Source: Actinopolyspora saharensis
Lineage (GTDB): Bacteria > Actinomycetota > Actinomycetes > Mycobacteriales > Pseudonocardiaceae
Direction: 5' to 3'
Length of the DNA: 64,000 nt
Assembly (NCBI RefSeq): GCF_900100925.1
Contig: NZ_FNKO01000001.1
Span: forward strand, 1,054,001-1,118,000
A program made the position numbers and the translations under genes. Every line of letters starts with the position of its first letter. The first letter of the stretch is position 1. The notes under the pieces were generated by a model that searched no databases, had not been told where the DNA came from, and saw only the letters and a program-made list of their open reading frames with translations. Below, in pieces: positions 33,977 to 42,187 of the stretch.

Positions 33977-34344
33977 CTTGCCTCCCACGGGGCGAGGGCA
34001 CGGTGGCGGGGCTCGGAAAGCGCTGGCTCCGCAGCGCTCGGCCGAGCCGGCTCACCGCGGATGAGTCCGGACGTGCCGCGCGGACGGGAGTGGCGGGCGG
34101 GGGTGGGCCGTGTCCGGCGCCGGGGGCGGAGAACGACCCCGGCGCGCGGGTGCGCCGCGGGCGGCACGGTGGTCGGTTCGTGGGCAGACGTGCGCGAAAG
34201 CAGCAGCGCCCCTCCTCCGCGTCGCCCGCCGCGGGGCGTGGTGGCGTTCTCGTGCATCCGACGGTGATCCTAAACGCGGACAACCGGAATGTACGAGTGT
34301 GATCGTGACTATAATTCGCGTTTTATCGGCGGATTTACCCGCCC
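33977..34344. other. Intergenic with AT-rich segment upstream of the PrnB-like gene
   Basis: No gene recognised. Around 34290-34345 the base composition drops in GC, and TATAGT occurs on the minus strand (about 34308-34313) as a possible -10 for the PrnB-like gene. No good -35 was found. Confidence 0.4.
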
Positions 34345-34373
34345 AAAAACAGCAATACGAATTTCGTTTGCTG
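34345..34373 (-). terminator. Rho-independent terminator with T-tract after FUSC gene
   Basis: CAGCAA-t-ACGAA and TTCGT-TTGCTG (11 bp with one bulge) form a stem that is followed on the minus strand by TTTTT. It is 17 nt past the FUSC stop, and the only classical stem-plus-U-tract terminator noted here. Confidence 0.75.
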
Positions 34374-34390
34374 CTTTTGTGGCGAATTGG

Positions 34391-36483
34391 TCAACGCCGG
34401 GCTCCGTGCGGGGGATTGACCGTGCTGTCCTGGTCCGAAGTCGACGGGGTGAGCGGATTTCCCGATTCGGAACGTGGCGGGCCGATCACCCGTGCGGATT
34501 CCGGGTGCGCGGATTCCCGTCCGGGCGAGGTGTCCTCCGGCCGCAGCCACGAGGAGGAAGCCAGCTCGCTTTCGATCTCGGAGAGCCGCTCGCTGACGCA
34601 CGCGGGGGAGGGAGTGGCGTTCTCGGAGGTCTCACACCGCAACCACCGGGCCAGCGACCGCATGTTCGACACGATCAGCTGGGCGCGCTGCAGACTGATC
34701 CCGGTGTTGCCGCCTTCGATGCGGATCGCGCGCTCGGTGGCTCCGTCGACGAGTCGTTCGAGCACGACGATCGACGGCCACCACTGCTCGGCCGTCCTGC
34801 TCGCCGAGCTCGGCTCCACGAGCCGCTGGCGCAGCGTGGTGCGCAGCTCGGCGAGCTCCCGGTAGCTGCGCCGCCGCAGGGCGGGCCGTTCCCGTGCCAT
34901 TCCCGTCAGGGACAGCGCGACGTACTCGGAGACGGTCAGCACCGCGTCGGCGAAGCTCCGTTCCAGCGGGGGACGGCGGTGCAGCGGGGAGAGCACGTAG
35001 CCGATGACCAGGACGACGGCGCAACCGATGAGCGAGTCGACCAGCCGCACCGCGGGAGGCGCGGGGATGGACTCCACCTGGTTCATCTTCAGCAGCACCA
35101 GGCACGTCACCACGCCGGTGAACAGACCGTAGTGTCGGCTCAACGTGTCGGGAACCAGGGCGGCCAGCAGCACCGTGAAGGGCAGCATCCACCAGCCGTG
35201 GGCGATCCCGGCCAGCAGCGCGCTCGCCACGATCACCCCCAGCACGCTTCCCAGCCCGCGCAGCACGGTGCGCGCGAACAACGAGCCCGAGTTCGGCTTG
35301 AGCACCAGCGCCACGGTCAGCGCGACCCAGTAGGGCTGTTCCAGCGGAAGCAGCAGCCCGACCGTTTCCGCCACGGCCAGGCACAGCGCCATGCGGGCCG
35401 CCAGCAGCCACCCGGTCCTGCCGACCGCGAGTCCCTCGCGCCAGACCCGGAAGCGTGCGCGGCGGTCGCGTCCGGCGTCGAACTCGCCCGGATCGGCGAG
35501 TTTCGCCGTGCGCAGCGAGGCGACCAGCCTGCCGAGGGCGTCGTCCAGGGCGCGCAGGGGCGTCGGGTCGGTGGAGGTGGTGGTCGGTGCGTGCTGCGGG
35601 GGCAGGGCTCCGGAGCGCAGGCAGCGGGCCAGCGCGCGCATCGCCTCCACCAGCGGTTCGGGCACCCTCGTGCCTGCGTGGGCGAGTGCGACCGAGGCCT
35701 CCACCATCGGCGTGGCCTGGGAGAGCGCCACGTAGAGCCTGTCGTGGACGCGACTGCGTGCCGTGGAGCCCGCGGCCACGCTGATCAGCACGTCGTGGGC
35801 CTCGTTCAGCGCCCTGGTCAGGTGCTGCCTGACTTGGGTGCGCGCTTCCCCGCACTCGGTGCTGAGCATGCGTGCGGTGGTCTCGAAGACCCGTGCCACG
35901 GCGTGCCTGGCCGGGGCGGTGCGCCGGAAGGGCCAGGTGGCCGCGATCAGCGTGAAGGCGAGCAGTTCCCCGCCGAGGAACCACGCGAGTTGTTGTCCAC
36001 TGTGCATGGTTTCCACGGGGTGCCCGGTGGCCACGATGCAGAAAGTCAGCATCTGGGTGCCGGCCGCGCCCCACAGGTCGCCCATTCTGCTGGCCAGAAC
36101 CGACAGCACGGAAATGATCACGACCACGCACGCGCCCGTCCACGGTGACGGCGCGGCTATTCCGAGGCCGAATCCGACGGTTCCCAGCAGTACGGTCAGT
36201 CCGACGCGACGCAATCGGTACCGGTAGGAGCTGACCGGATCCGAGAAAGCGATGCACAAAGCCCCGAGGGAGATCAGGATCGCTTCCCGATCCTTCCCGT
36301 GGCGAGTCCCGCCGCGGGGGTGAGGCCGACGGCCAGCGCCGCCACCACGATCCGGCTCCAGTCCACGGGGATGGGAGCCGGGCGCAGCATCCGGCGGAGC
36401 CAGGCGGGAAAGGCCGTGCGCAGCAGCCGTGACAGTGCGGTCGACCACGTGTGTCGAACGGAAAACGTGTCGACGGGAAACAC
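34391..36483 (-). CDS. FUSC-family membrane transporter, apparent N-terminal frameshift
   Basis: About 697 residues if one base is restored. The protein has two membrane blocks of about five to six helices each, separated and followed by cytoplasmic helical domains. This is the FUSC (fusaric acid resistance/aromatic acid exporter) layout, with the second block L-L-L-P-L-E-Q-P-Y-W-V-A-L-T-V-A-L-V. The GTG at 36483 after GGGAGG opens a frame encoding D-W-S-R-I-V-V-A-A-L-A-V-G, which ends at 36274. The continuation E-A-I-L-I-S-L-G-A-L is one frame away. One missing G in the GGG at 36286-36288 would join them. Either a recent mutation or a sequencing error in a homopolymer; the downstream frame is fully intact. 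Confidence 0.75.
36286..36288 (-). other. Frameshift point in the FUSC gene
   Basis: Adding one G to this run converts G-K-R-S-stop into G-E-A-I-L-I-S and gives a continuous protein. Homopolymer context is typical of indel error or slippage. Confidence 0.65.
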
Positions 36484-36935
36484 CCGACCTCCCGGTGATC
36501 TTTCGCCGTGCGCGGTCTGTCGCAGCACGCCGCGGCGCGTCGCGGCGTGCTGATTCGTCCTGCCCCGACCCGTTTTCCATTATTACGCGGCGATGCGGGC
36601 AGGAGTCCCGCGGACAACACAGATCACACCTTGTCGTGTGTCACCTTTCAGGGGGCATGAATGCCGGATTAAAATGCGGTGTAGAGATTTTCGCCATGTT
36701 TCCGGTGTTTTTCCGAAACACCGGATGAAGATCTTCCGCGTTTTTCCCGTGGGGGAGGTCACTTTCTCGGCGCGGCCGCTCCTGCCGCGCTCAACCGCAC
36801 CTCGTGGGCGGTGACTCGTGGCCGAGCTCCGCGCGGGTGGCGCGGGCGGCCGCCGCGCGCGGCGGCGCCGCGCGCGACGTCGAGCCCGTTCCCAGCGGAG
36901 GAGAACCGGCGGACGGCGCCTCGTCGATTCCTCCT
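36484..36935. other. Intergenic with AT-rich stretch and 10-bp hairpin
   Basis: Between the FUSC start and the formamidase stop (both minus). About 36570-36760 is clearly less GC-rich than the rest of the window. TCCGGTGTTT/AAACACCGGA (36701-36725, loop TTCCG) is a perfect 10-bp stem, possibly the formamidase terminator or a regulatory RNA element. No convincing gene. Confidence 0.45.
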
Positions 36936-38186
36936 TTAGCTCGCGCGGGCGCAGTCTCCCCGGTCGACGGCCACGGGCCCGTCGGCATCGGGACGGATGT
37001 CGAAGTCGAAGATCTCGGTGGGCAGGTACAGCGAGCAGCAGGCGTTGGGGATGTCGACGATGCCGCTGATCCGCCCCTCCACCGGTGCCGCGCACAGGAT
37101 CAGGTACGCCTGCCTGCCGGTGTAGCCGAACTGCTCGAGGTGGGCGATGGCCTGCAGGCAGGCGCGGCGGTAGGCGACCGTGGCGTTCATGTAGTGCTGA
37201 TCGCCCGACTCGTCGACCGAGATGCCGACGAAGGAGACGAACTCGGTGTAGCGCGGCTCCTGCCGTCCCGGGCGGAAGATCGGCGTGGTCGCGTTGTACG
37301 CGCGCATCCCGCCCTTGATGAGGTCGACCCCGATGTCGACGTGTCCGCCCATCTCCACAGCGCCGCAGAAGCTGATCTCACCGTCGCCCTGGGCGAAGTG
37401 CAGGTCCCCGATGGAGAACTTGGCTCCGGGCACGTAGACCGGGTAGTAGACGCGCGATCCGATGCCGAGGTTCTTGATGTCGACGTTGCCGCCGTGCTCG
37501 CGCGGCGGGACCGTGCGAGCCCCTTCCCGGGCCGCGCGGTCGCGTTCCGCGCCGGTGAGCGAACCGAGCAGGCTGTTCGTCTCCAGCGGTGGCAGCGCCA
37601 GCGGGGGAACCCGGTGCGGGTCGGTGTCGATCAGCGCCTGCTCCCGGCGGTTCCACGTGGCCAGCAGCTCCGCCGACGGTGCGCACCCGGCCAGCCCCGG
37701 GTGGATGTTGGAGGCGATGCGCACTCCGGGAAGGTGCCGGGAGGTCGCGAAGCGGCCGTGGAAGTCCCAGACCGCCTTGCCCGCCTCCGGGTAGTGGTCG
37801 GTGAGGAAACCGCCTCCGTTGTCGCGGGCGAAGATGCCGGTGTAGCCCCAGCCCTGGCCCGCCTGCTCGCCCTTGCCGCGGTCGACGGTGTGCGCGGGGC
37901 CGATGTCGAGGTAGTCGACCACGAGCAGGTCACCCGGTTCCGCTCCGGCCACGGCGATGGGACCGCTGAGCATGTGGTTGTGGTCGAGGACCATGTCCCT
38001 GATGTCGTCGGCCGAGTCGTCGTCGCGGACCTGCCCGTCGGTCCAGTCCTTGCACTCGACGCGGAACTCCTCGCCGGGACGCACCTCGGCCACGGCGGGA
38101 ATGTCCGGGTGCCACCGGTTGTGCCCGGGCATTGCCTGCTCGCGCATCGATTTCGCCTGGTCGACGTGGAAGACGGTCCGCGGCAT
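36936..38186 (-). CDS. fmdA: Formamidase (acetamidase/formamidase family)
   Basis: A 416-residue amidohydrolase close in length to FmdA of Methylophilus (about 407). Characteristic segments include the N-terminal W-H-P-D-I-P, Y-L-D-I-G-P, N-I-H-P-G-L-A-G, the G-D-L-H-F-A-Q-G-D-G-E metal-site region and the C-terminal I-V-D-I-P-N-A-C-C-S-L-Y-L-P. It hydrolyses formamide (or short amides) to formate and ammonia in the cytoplasm. ATG at 38186 follows AGGGG. No amide porin or regulator gene adjoins it; the FUSC gene lies downstream beyond a 450-nt gap. Confidence 0.92.
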   Translation of the reverse strand: MPRTVFHVDQAKSMREQAMPGHNRWHPDIPAVAEVRPGEEFRVECKDWTDGQVRDDDSADDIRDMVLDHNHMLSGPIAVAGAEPGDLLVVDYLDIGPAHTVDRGKGEQAGQGWGYTGIFARDNGGGFLTDHYPEAGKAVWDFHGRFATSRHLPGVRIASNIHPGLAGCAPSAELLATWNRREQALIDTDPHRVPPLALPPLETNSLLGSLTGAERDRAAREGARTVPPREHGGNVDIKNLGIGSRVYYPVYVPGAKFSIGDLHFAQGDGEISFCGAVEMGGHVDIGVDLIKGGMRAYNATTPIFRPGRQEPRYTEFVSFVGISVDESGDQHYMNATVAYRRACLQAIAHLEQFGYTGRQAYLILCAAPVEGRISGIVDIPNACCSLYLPTEIFDFDIRPDADGPVAVDRGDCARAS

Positions 38187-38292
38187 GTCGATCCCCTTCG
38201 CGCGTTGGTCCCGTGCGTTCTGCTGCGACCGTCGTAGCACCGAACGGGCTCGCGCGCTCGGGCAGTGATCGCGAACGGCCCGACCGGGAAGG

Positions 38293-38328
38293 CCGCCGGC
38301 GGGCTCCCGACCGGGAGCCCGCCGGCGG
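38293..38328. terminator. Hairpin terminator of the beta-helix gene
   Basis: CCGCCGGCGGGCTCCC pairs perfectly with its complement (16 bp, loop GACC), 17 nt after the beta-helix stop. Confidence 0.8.
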
Positions 38329-38345
38329 TGTGATCGCGCGGGAGG

Positions 38346-39572
38346 TCAGCACACGTCGCGCGGGGTGTTATTCAACGTGTTGTTCGCGATGGTGATGTTC
38401 TCCCCGCAGGGGCTTTCCACGATTTCCGAATCGGTGACCGTCAGATTGTGCAGGGTCACGTCCCTGGTCACGGGGAAGTCCGAACGGGCCGCGATCCGCA
38501 CCGTTCCCGGTCCGGTCACCTGGCCTCCCTCGGAGGCGATTTCCACGTTGTAGCAGTTCTCCACGAGGATGGCGTTGCTGCCGGTGTTGGCGATGTCCAC
38601 GTTGTCGATCACGGCGCCGCCGCTTTCCGAGACGCAGAAGACTCCGCGGCCACCGCCGCGTGCGATCACCTCACCGACGTGGACGTTGGTCGGGTAGGCG
38701 CCGTCCACGCGGCCGTTCCTGTTCGCCATCCGGAAGGCCGCGTATCCGGTTCCCGAGCCCGCGTTCTCGGCGTCGACCGTTCCCACGGTGGCGTTGGTGG
38801 TGTCGTTGAGCAGCAGCCCGGAGTAGGCGACGTCGCGTGCCACCACGGTGCCGATCGTCAGCCCGTCCACGCCGTAGGTCTCCACCCCGTGGTTGCTGGT
38901 GCCGGACACGTAGACGTCGTCGATTCGCACGTCGGTGGTGGGCTCGTCGCGGTTGGCGTGGTTGTCGATGCGAACTCCCAGCCCGCCGGACAGCCGCAGG
39001 TCGATCTGGCCGAGGTGGATGTCGCTGCCGCTGCGGAAGAAGACCCCGTAGGAGGGGGATCCGGTCACGTTGAGGTGCTGTATCTCCACGCCGGTCACGT
39101 GCCGTCCGTGCACCACCGCGTTGTTGCCGGTGCTGTCCGTGCCGGTCACGTCGATGGTGCCGCACACGTCCAGCGCGGTGTGGCTGGGCATCTCCAGCGA
39201 GTTGTCGGCGCTCATGCTCCCGGAGCCGCGGACGACGACCCGTTCCTTGCTCTGCCTGCCCGCGGTGAGGCTGTCCATGGCGGCCTGTATCGCCGCGCGC
39301 ATGTTCGGTCCGGTGTGCACGGTCTCGCTCCCGTTGCGGGCCGTCCAGGTCCCGCCGTCGACGACGACCTCGGCGTCGAACGAGCCGCTCCCGCACTCCT
39401 GCGCGGTTCGGCTCGCCGCGCTCGGCTCGCCACCGGAGCTTCGCGCGGTGGGTGTGTCGGTGTTGTCCGCGCCGTGGGCGAGCGGGGTCAGTGCCAGCGT
39501 CGTCAGCACGGCCGTGGACAGCATGGTGAGCGACTTTCGAACGCTCCCGGCGGGAAATAATCGGGTTTCCAT
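38346..39572 (-). CDS. Secreted right-handed beta-helix protein (pectin-lyase-like fold)
   Basis: A 408-residue protein with a Sec signal (Arg/Lys at 4-13, hydrophobic core 15-31, likely cleavage after A-H-G-A near residue 35). The rest is a series of about 22-residue parallel beta-helix coils, each with V/I-x-I-x-N/D patterns, and a Cys-rich end. The fold is that of pectate lyases, polygalacturonases and their relatives. No catalytic triad could be assigned, so it could be a lyase, hydrolase or binding protein. A perfect 20-bp LacI-type operator lies 112 nt upstream, and the adjacent rhamnose/pectin genes support a role in pectin use. Confidence 0.75.
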   Translation of the reverse strand: METRLFPAGSVRKSLTMLSTAVLTTLALTPLAHGADNTDTPTARSSGGEPSAASRTAQECGSGSFDAEVVVDGGTWTARNGSETVHTGPNMRAAIQAAMDSLTAGRQSKERVVVRGSGSMSADNSLEMPSHTALDVCGTIDVTGTDSTGNNAVVHGRHVTGVEIQHLNVTGSPSYGVFFRSGSDIHLGQIDLRLSGGLGVRIDNHANRDEPTTDVRIDDVYVSGTSNHGVETYGVDGLTIGTVVARDVAYSGLLLNDTTNATVGTVDAENAGSGTGYAAFRMANRNGRVDGAYPTNVHVGEVIARGGGRGVFCVSESGGAVIDNVDIANTGSNAILVENCYNVEIASEGGQVTGPGTVRIAARSDFPVTRDVTLHNLTVTDSEIVESPCGENITIANNTLNNTPRDVC

Positions 39573-39684
39573 GTTTTCCCTTCGTGTCGCGAAATGGGGG
39601 ACGGTGCTGCGTCCCCTTTTTCGAGGCGGTGGAGCGTCGGGCGCACCACCGGTTCGTTATTGCTCCGTGAACGGGCGAACAATG

Positions 39685-39704
39685 CTTGGTAAGCGCTTAC
39701 CAAG
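39685..39704. promoter_or_regulatory. Perfect 20-bp LacI-type operator CTTGGTAAGCGCTTACCAAG
   Basis: Fully symmetrical with the central CG of LacI-family sites, upstream of the beta-helix gene. It shares the AAGCGCTT core with sites at 52521 and 63123 but has different flanks, so a different LacI protein may bind. The rest of 39573-39888 contains no recognised gene. Confidence 0.8.
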
Positions 39705-39888
39705 TGGAAATGAAGTGTGACTCGCGTCCTGTGGCGCTGTCAAGGGATTCTGCGCGAATTCGGATTGGGAATTCGTTTTCGAGAATTCGGTGGAAATGAT
39801 TCCCCCGGCCGGTCCATTCGCTGCTCGACGTCGTGCGCCCGCGGGTGCGTCGAGGGCTCGCCGGCGGGGAGGTCCGAAAAGCGCGGAG

Positions 39889-39919
39889 CGCGCCCGCCCG
39901 GAGGAGGCGGGCGGGCGCG
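39889..39919. terminator. Hairpin terminator after DUF5313 gene
   Basis: CGCGCCCGCCC/GGGCGGGCGCG (11 bp, 9-nt loop), 26 nt past the stop on the minus strand. Confidence 0.65.
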
Positions 39920-39945
39920 AAGCATCGGGACGCGATGTCTGCCGG

Positions 39946-40347
39946 TTACTGCTGCTCCGGCTGGTTGTTCCGGTACAGGGCGGCGTAGCGGGCCTCCTGC
40001 GCGGCCAGCAGCTCCGCGTTGGCCTCGGCCCGTTTCGCCTTGCCCGTGCCGACCGGGTAGCCGTGCTTGGCGAGGCGGTGCTCGCAGGTTTCCACCATCG
40101 CCGAAACGGAGTACCACACCGCCATGATCACTCCGCCGAGCAGGGACATGGCGCTGATCCAGAGCGGGCCCGGCAGCAGCAACAGCAGCAGGCCGGGCGA
40201 GACCTGGACGAGCGCGCGGGCGACGTGCCGCAGCGCCCAGGTGCGACACGTGATGTCGTGCAGTACCCACTCCCGGCACCGCGCGGGCAGGCGGCCGCCG
40301 TAGGCGTACCACAGCCACTGCAGGGGGTTGGGGCGTTCTCGGCTCAT
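39946..40347 (-). CDS. DUF5313 membrane protein
   Basis: A 133-residue protein resembling DUF5313, a family confined to mycolata and related actinobacteria. The N-terminus has R-P-N-P-L-Q-W-L-W-Y-A-Y-G-G-R-L-P. Two membrane segments (about residues 46-60 and 63-84) follow, then a charged tail with E-x-R-Y-A-A-L-Y-R-N-N. Function unknown. ATG at 40347 with a distant GGAG. It lies 164 nt downstream of the rhamnulokinase gene but is probably unrelated to sugar use. Confidence 0.8.
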   Translation of the reverse strand: MSRERPNPLQWLWYAYGGRLPARCREWVLHDITCRTWALRHVARALVQVSPGLLLLLLPGPLWISAMSLLGGVIMAVWYSVSAMVETCEHRLAKHGYPVGTGKAKRAEANAELLAAQEARYAALYRNNQPEQQ

Positions 40348-40511
40348 GCGGGCAGGCTCCGTTCCGTCCGGCGTCCAGCTGCGCCCGAGTGGAAAAGATA
40401 CTGCCCGCGGTGCGGGCGCGGGGAGTCCCCCCCGGAGGGGTCGGTCCTCTGGACGTGGTTCGCCGGGCCGGTCCCGGCGGCCTCGCGTCTCCGGGACCGG
40501 GCGAGAGCGGA

Positions 40512-42014
40512 TCACCCCGAGGTGGTGGCCGCGTCGTGGTCACGGGGGCGGTGGCCGTGCACCCGGGCTTCGACCGCGTTCCACTCGCGCGCCGCCCCGG
40601 TGGGGTCGAAGCGCCGCAGGGGCTGGGTCTCGGCCACGAGCTCCCGCGCCGCGGCCCGGTCCCCGGCCGCGCCGTGGGCGCGGGCCTGGACCAGCACGTT
40701 GCCCAGGGCCGTGGCCTCGGCCGGTCCCGCGATCACGGGGAGTCCGCAGGCATCGGCCGTCAGCCTGCACAGCAGCTCGTTGCGGCTGCCCCCGCCGACC
40801 ATGTGCACCACCTCGACCTCGTGGTCGGCCAGCCGCGCGGCGTCGCGCACGGTGATCCGGTGGGCCAGGGCCAGGCTCTCGAGCACGCAGCGCACGGTCT
40901 GCTCCGGGGTCTCCGGGACCGGCTCGCCCGCGTTCGCGCAGGCAGTGGCTATGGCCGCGGGCATGTCCTGGGAGGCGATGAAGGCCGGATCGTCGGTGTC
41001 GAGCACGCTGCGGAAGGCGGGCAGGCGGGCGGCCCCGTCGAGCAGCTCGCCCAGTTCGCGGCGCATCCCCTGCTCCCGCCAGCAGCGCAGGCACTCCTGC
41101 AGCAGCCACAGCCCCATCGTGTTGCGCAGGTAGCGGGTGGTGCCCTCGACACCGCGTTCGTTGGTGAAGTTCGCCGCGCGTGATCGCTCGGTGAGCACCG
41201 GCGAGTCGAGTTCGAGGCCGACCAGCGACCAGGTTCCGCAGGAGATGTAGGCGAAGCGCTCGGTCCTGGCGGGCACCGCCACGACGGCGGAGGCCGTGTC
41301 GTGCGAGGCCACGGAGGTGACCGGGAGCCCGGCGGCGAGCCCGGTCCGGGTGCCCACCTCCGCGAGCAGCGCTCCCGCGCGCAGCCCGGGGGCGTGGGGT
41401 CGGGGGAACAGGTGGGTCGGCAGCCCCAGGCGGCGGATGAGGTCGTGCGCCCAGTCCTCGCCCAGCACGTCGAACAGCTGCGTGGTCGAGGCGTTGGTGA
41501 TCTCGGCGCCGATCTCACCGGTGAGCCAGTAGTTCAGCAGGTCGGGCAGCAGCAGCATGGTCCGCGCCGCCGCGAGCTGTTCGCTCTCCTGGGAGGCGAG
41601 AAGCTGGTACAGGGTGTTGATGGGCAACCGCTGCAGCCCGGTGGTGCGGTAGAGCTCCTCGTCGGAGACCAGCTCGCGCACCCGCTCCATCATGCCTGCG
41701 GTCCTGATGTCGCGGTGGTGGTACGGGTCGGCGAGCAGGTTTCCCGCCTCGTCCAGCAGACCGTGATCCACGGCCCAGCTGTCGATGCCCACCGAGGCCG
41801 GGGAGTAGGCGGCCGCGGCCTCGAGCCCGGTGAGGATCTCCCGGTGGAGTCGGGAGACGTCCCAGCGCAGTCCCGCTTGCGTGTGCGAGGGGCTGTTCGG
41901 GAACCGGTGCAGTTCGGTCAGCTCGAGCTTGCCGGCAGCCACCTCACCCGCCACCACGCGCCCGCTCGAGGCGCCCAGGTCGACAGCCGCGCAGGTGAAA
42001 TCCGTCCTCGTCAT
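40512..42014 (-). CDS. rhaB: L-rhamnulokinase
   Basis: A 500-residue FGGY-family kinase. The N-terminal phosphate loop is D-L-G-A-S-S-G-R, the substrate domain has G-I-D-S-W-A-V-D-H-G, and the C-terminal ATP domain carries H-M-V-G-G-G-S-R-N and G-L-P-V-I-A-G-P-A-E-A-T-A. These features are typical of rhamnulokinase, which phosphorylates L-rhamnulose at O1. Its product is split by the RhaEW protein encoded 173 nt upstream on the same strand. No rhamnose isomerase gene is in the window, so the preceding step must be encoded elsewhere. Confidence 0.93.
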   Translation of the reverse strand: MTRTDFTCAAVDLGASSGRVVAGEVAAGKLELTELHRFPNSPSHTQAGLRWDVSRLHREILTGLEAAAAYSPASVGIDSWAVDHGLLDEAGNLLADPYHHRDIRTAGMMERVRELVSDEELYRTTGLQRLPINTLYQLLASQESEQLAAARTMLLLPDLLNYWLTGEIGAEITNASTTQLFDVLGEDWAHDLIRRLGLPTHLFPRPHAPGLRAGALLAEVGTRTGLAAGLPVTSVASHDTASAVVAVPARTERFAYISCGTWSLVGLELDSPVLTERSRAANFTNERGVEGTTRYLRNTMGLWLLQECLRCWREQGMRRELGELLDGAARLPAFRSVLDTDDPAFIASQDMPAAIATACANAGEPVPETPEQTVRCVLESLALAHRITVRDAARLADHEVEVVHMVGGGSRNELLCRLTADACGLPVIAGPAEATALGNVLVQARAHGAAGDRAAARELVAETQPLRRFDPTGAAREWNAVEARVHGHRPRDHDAATTSG

Positions 42015-42187
42015 GGCAACCTTGTCCGTGAGTGTGTCGGCCCACCGGGTCGGGGACCGGATCGCACGTCCGGCCCGGTGGGAAGGGACTCGTCGACGGT
42101 GGTGGCAGCACCGTCCGCCACCCGGGGCCGGCCGGATGTCGCGATCCGGCCGGCCCGTGCGGGTGGATCGGCGCCTCCGCGGAGGCG

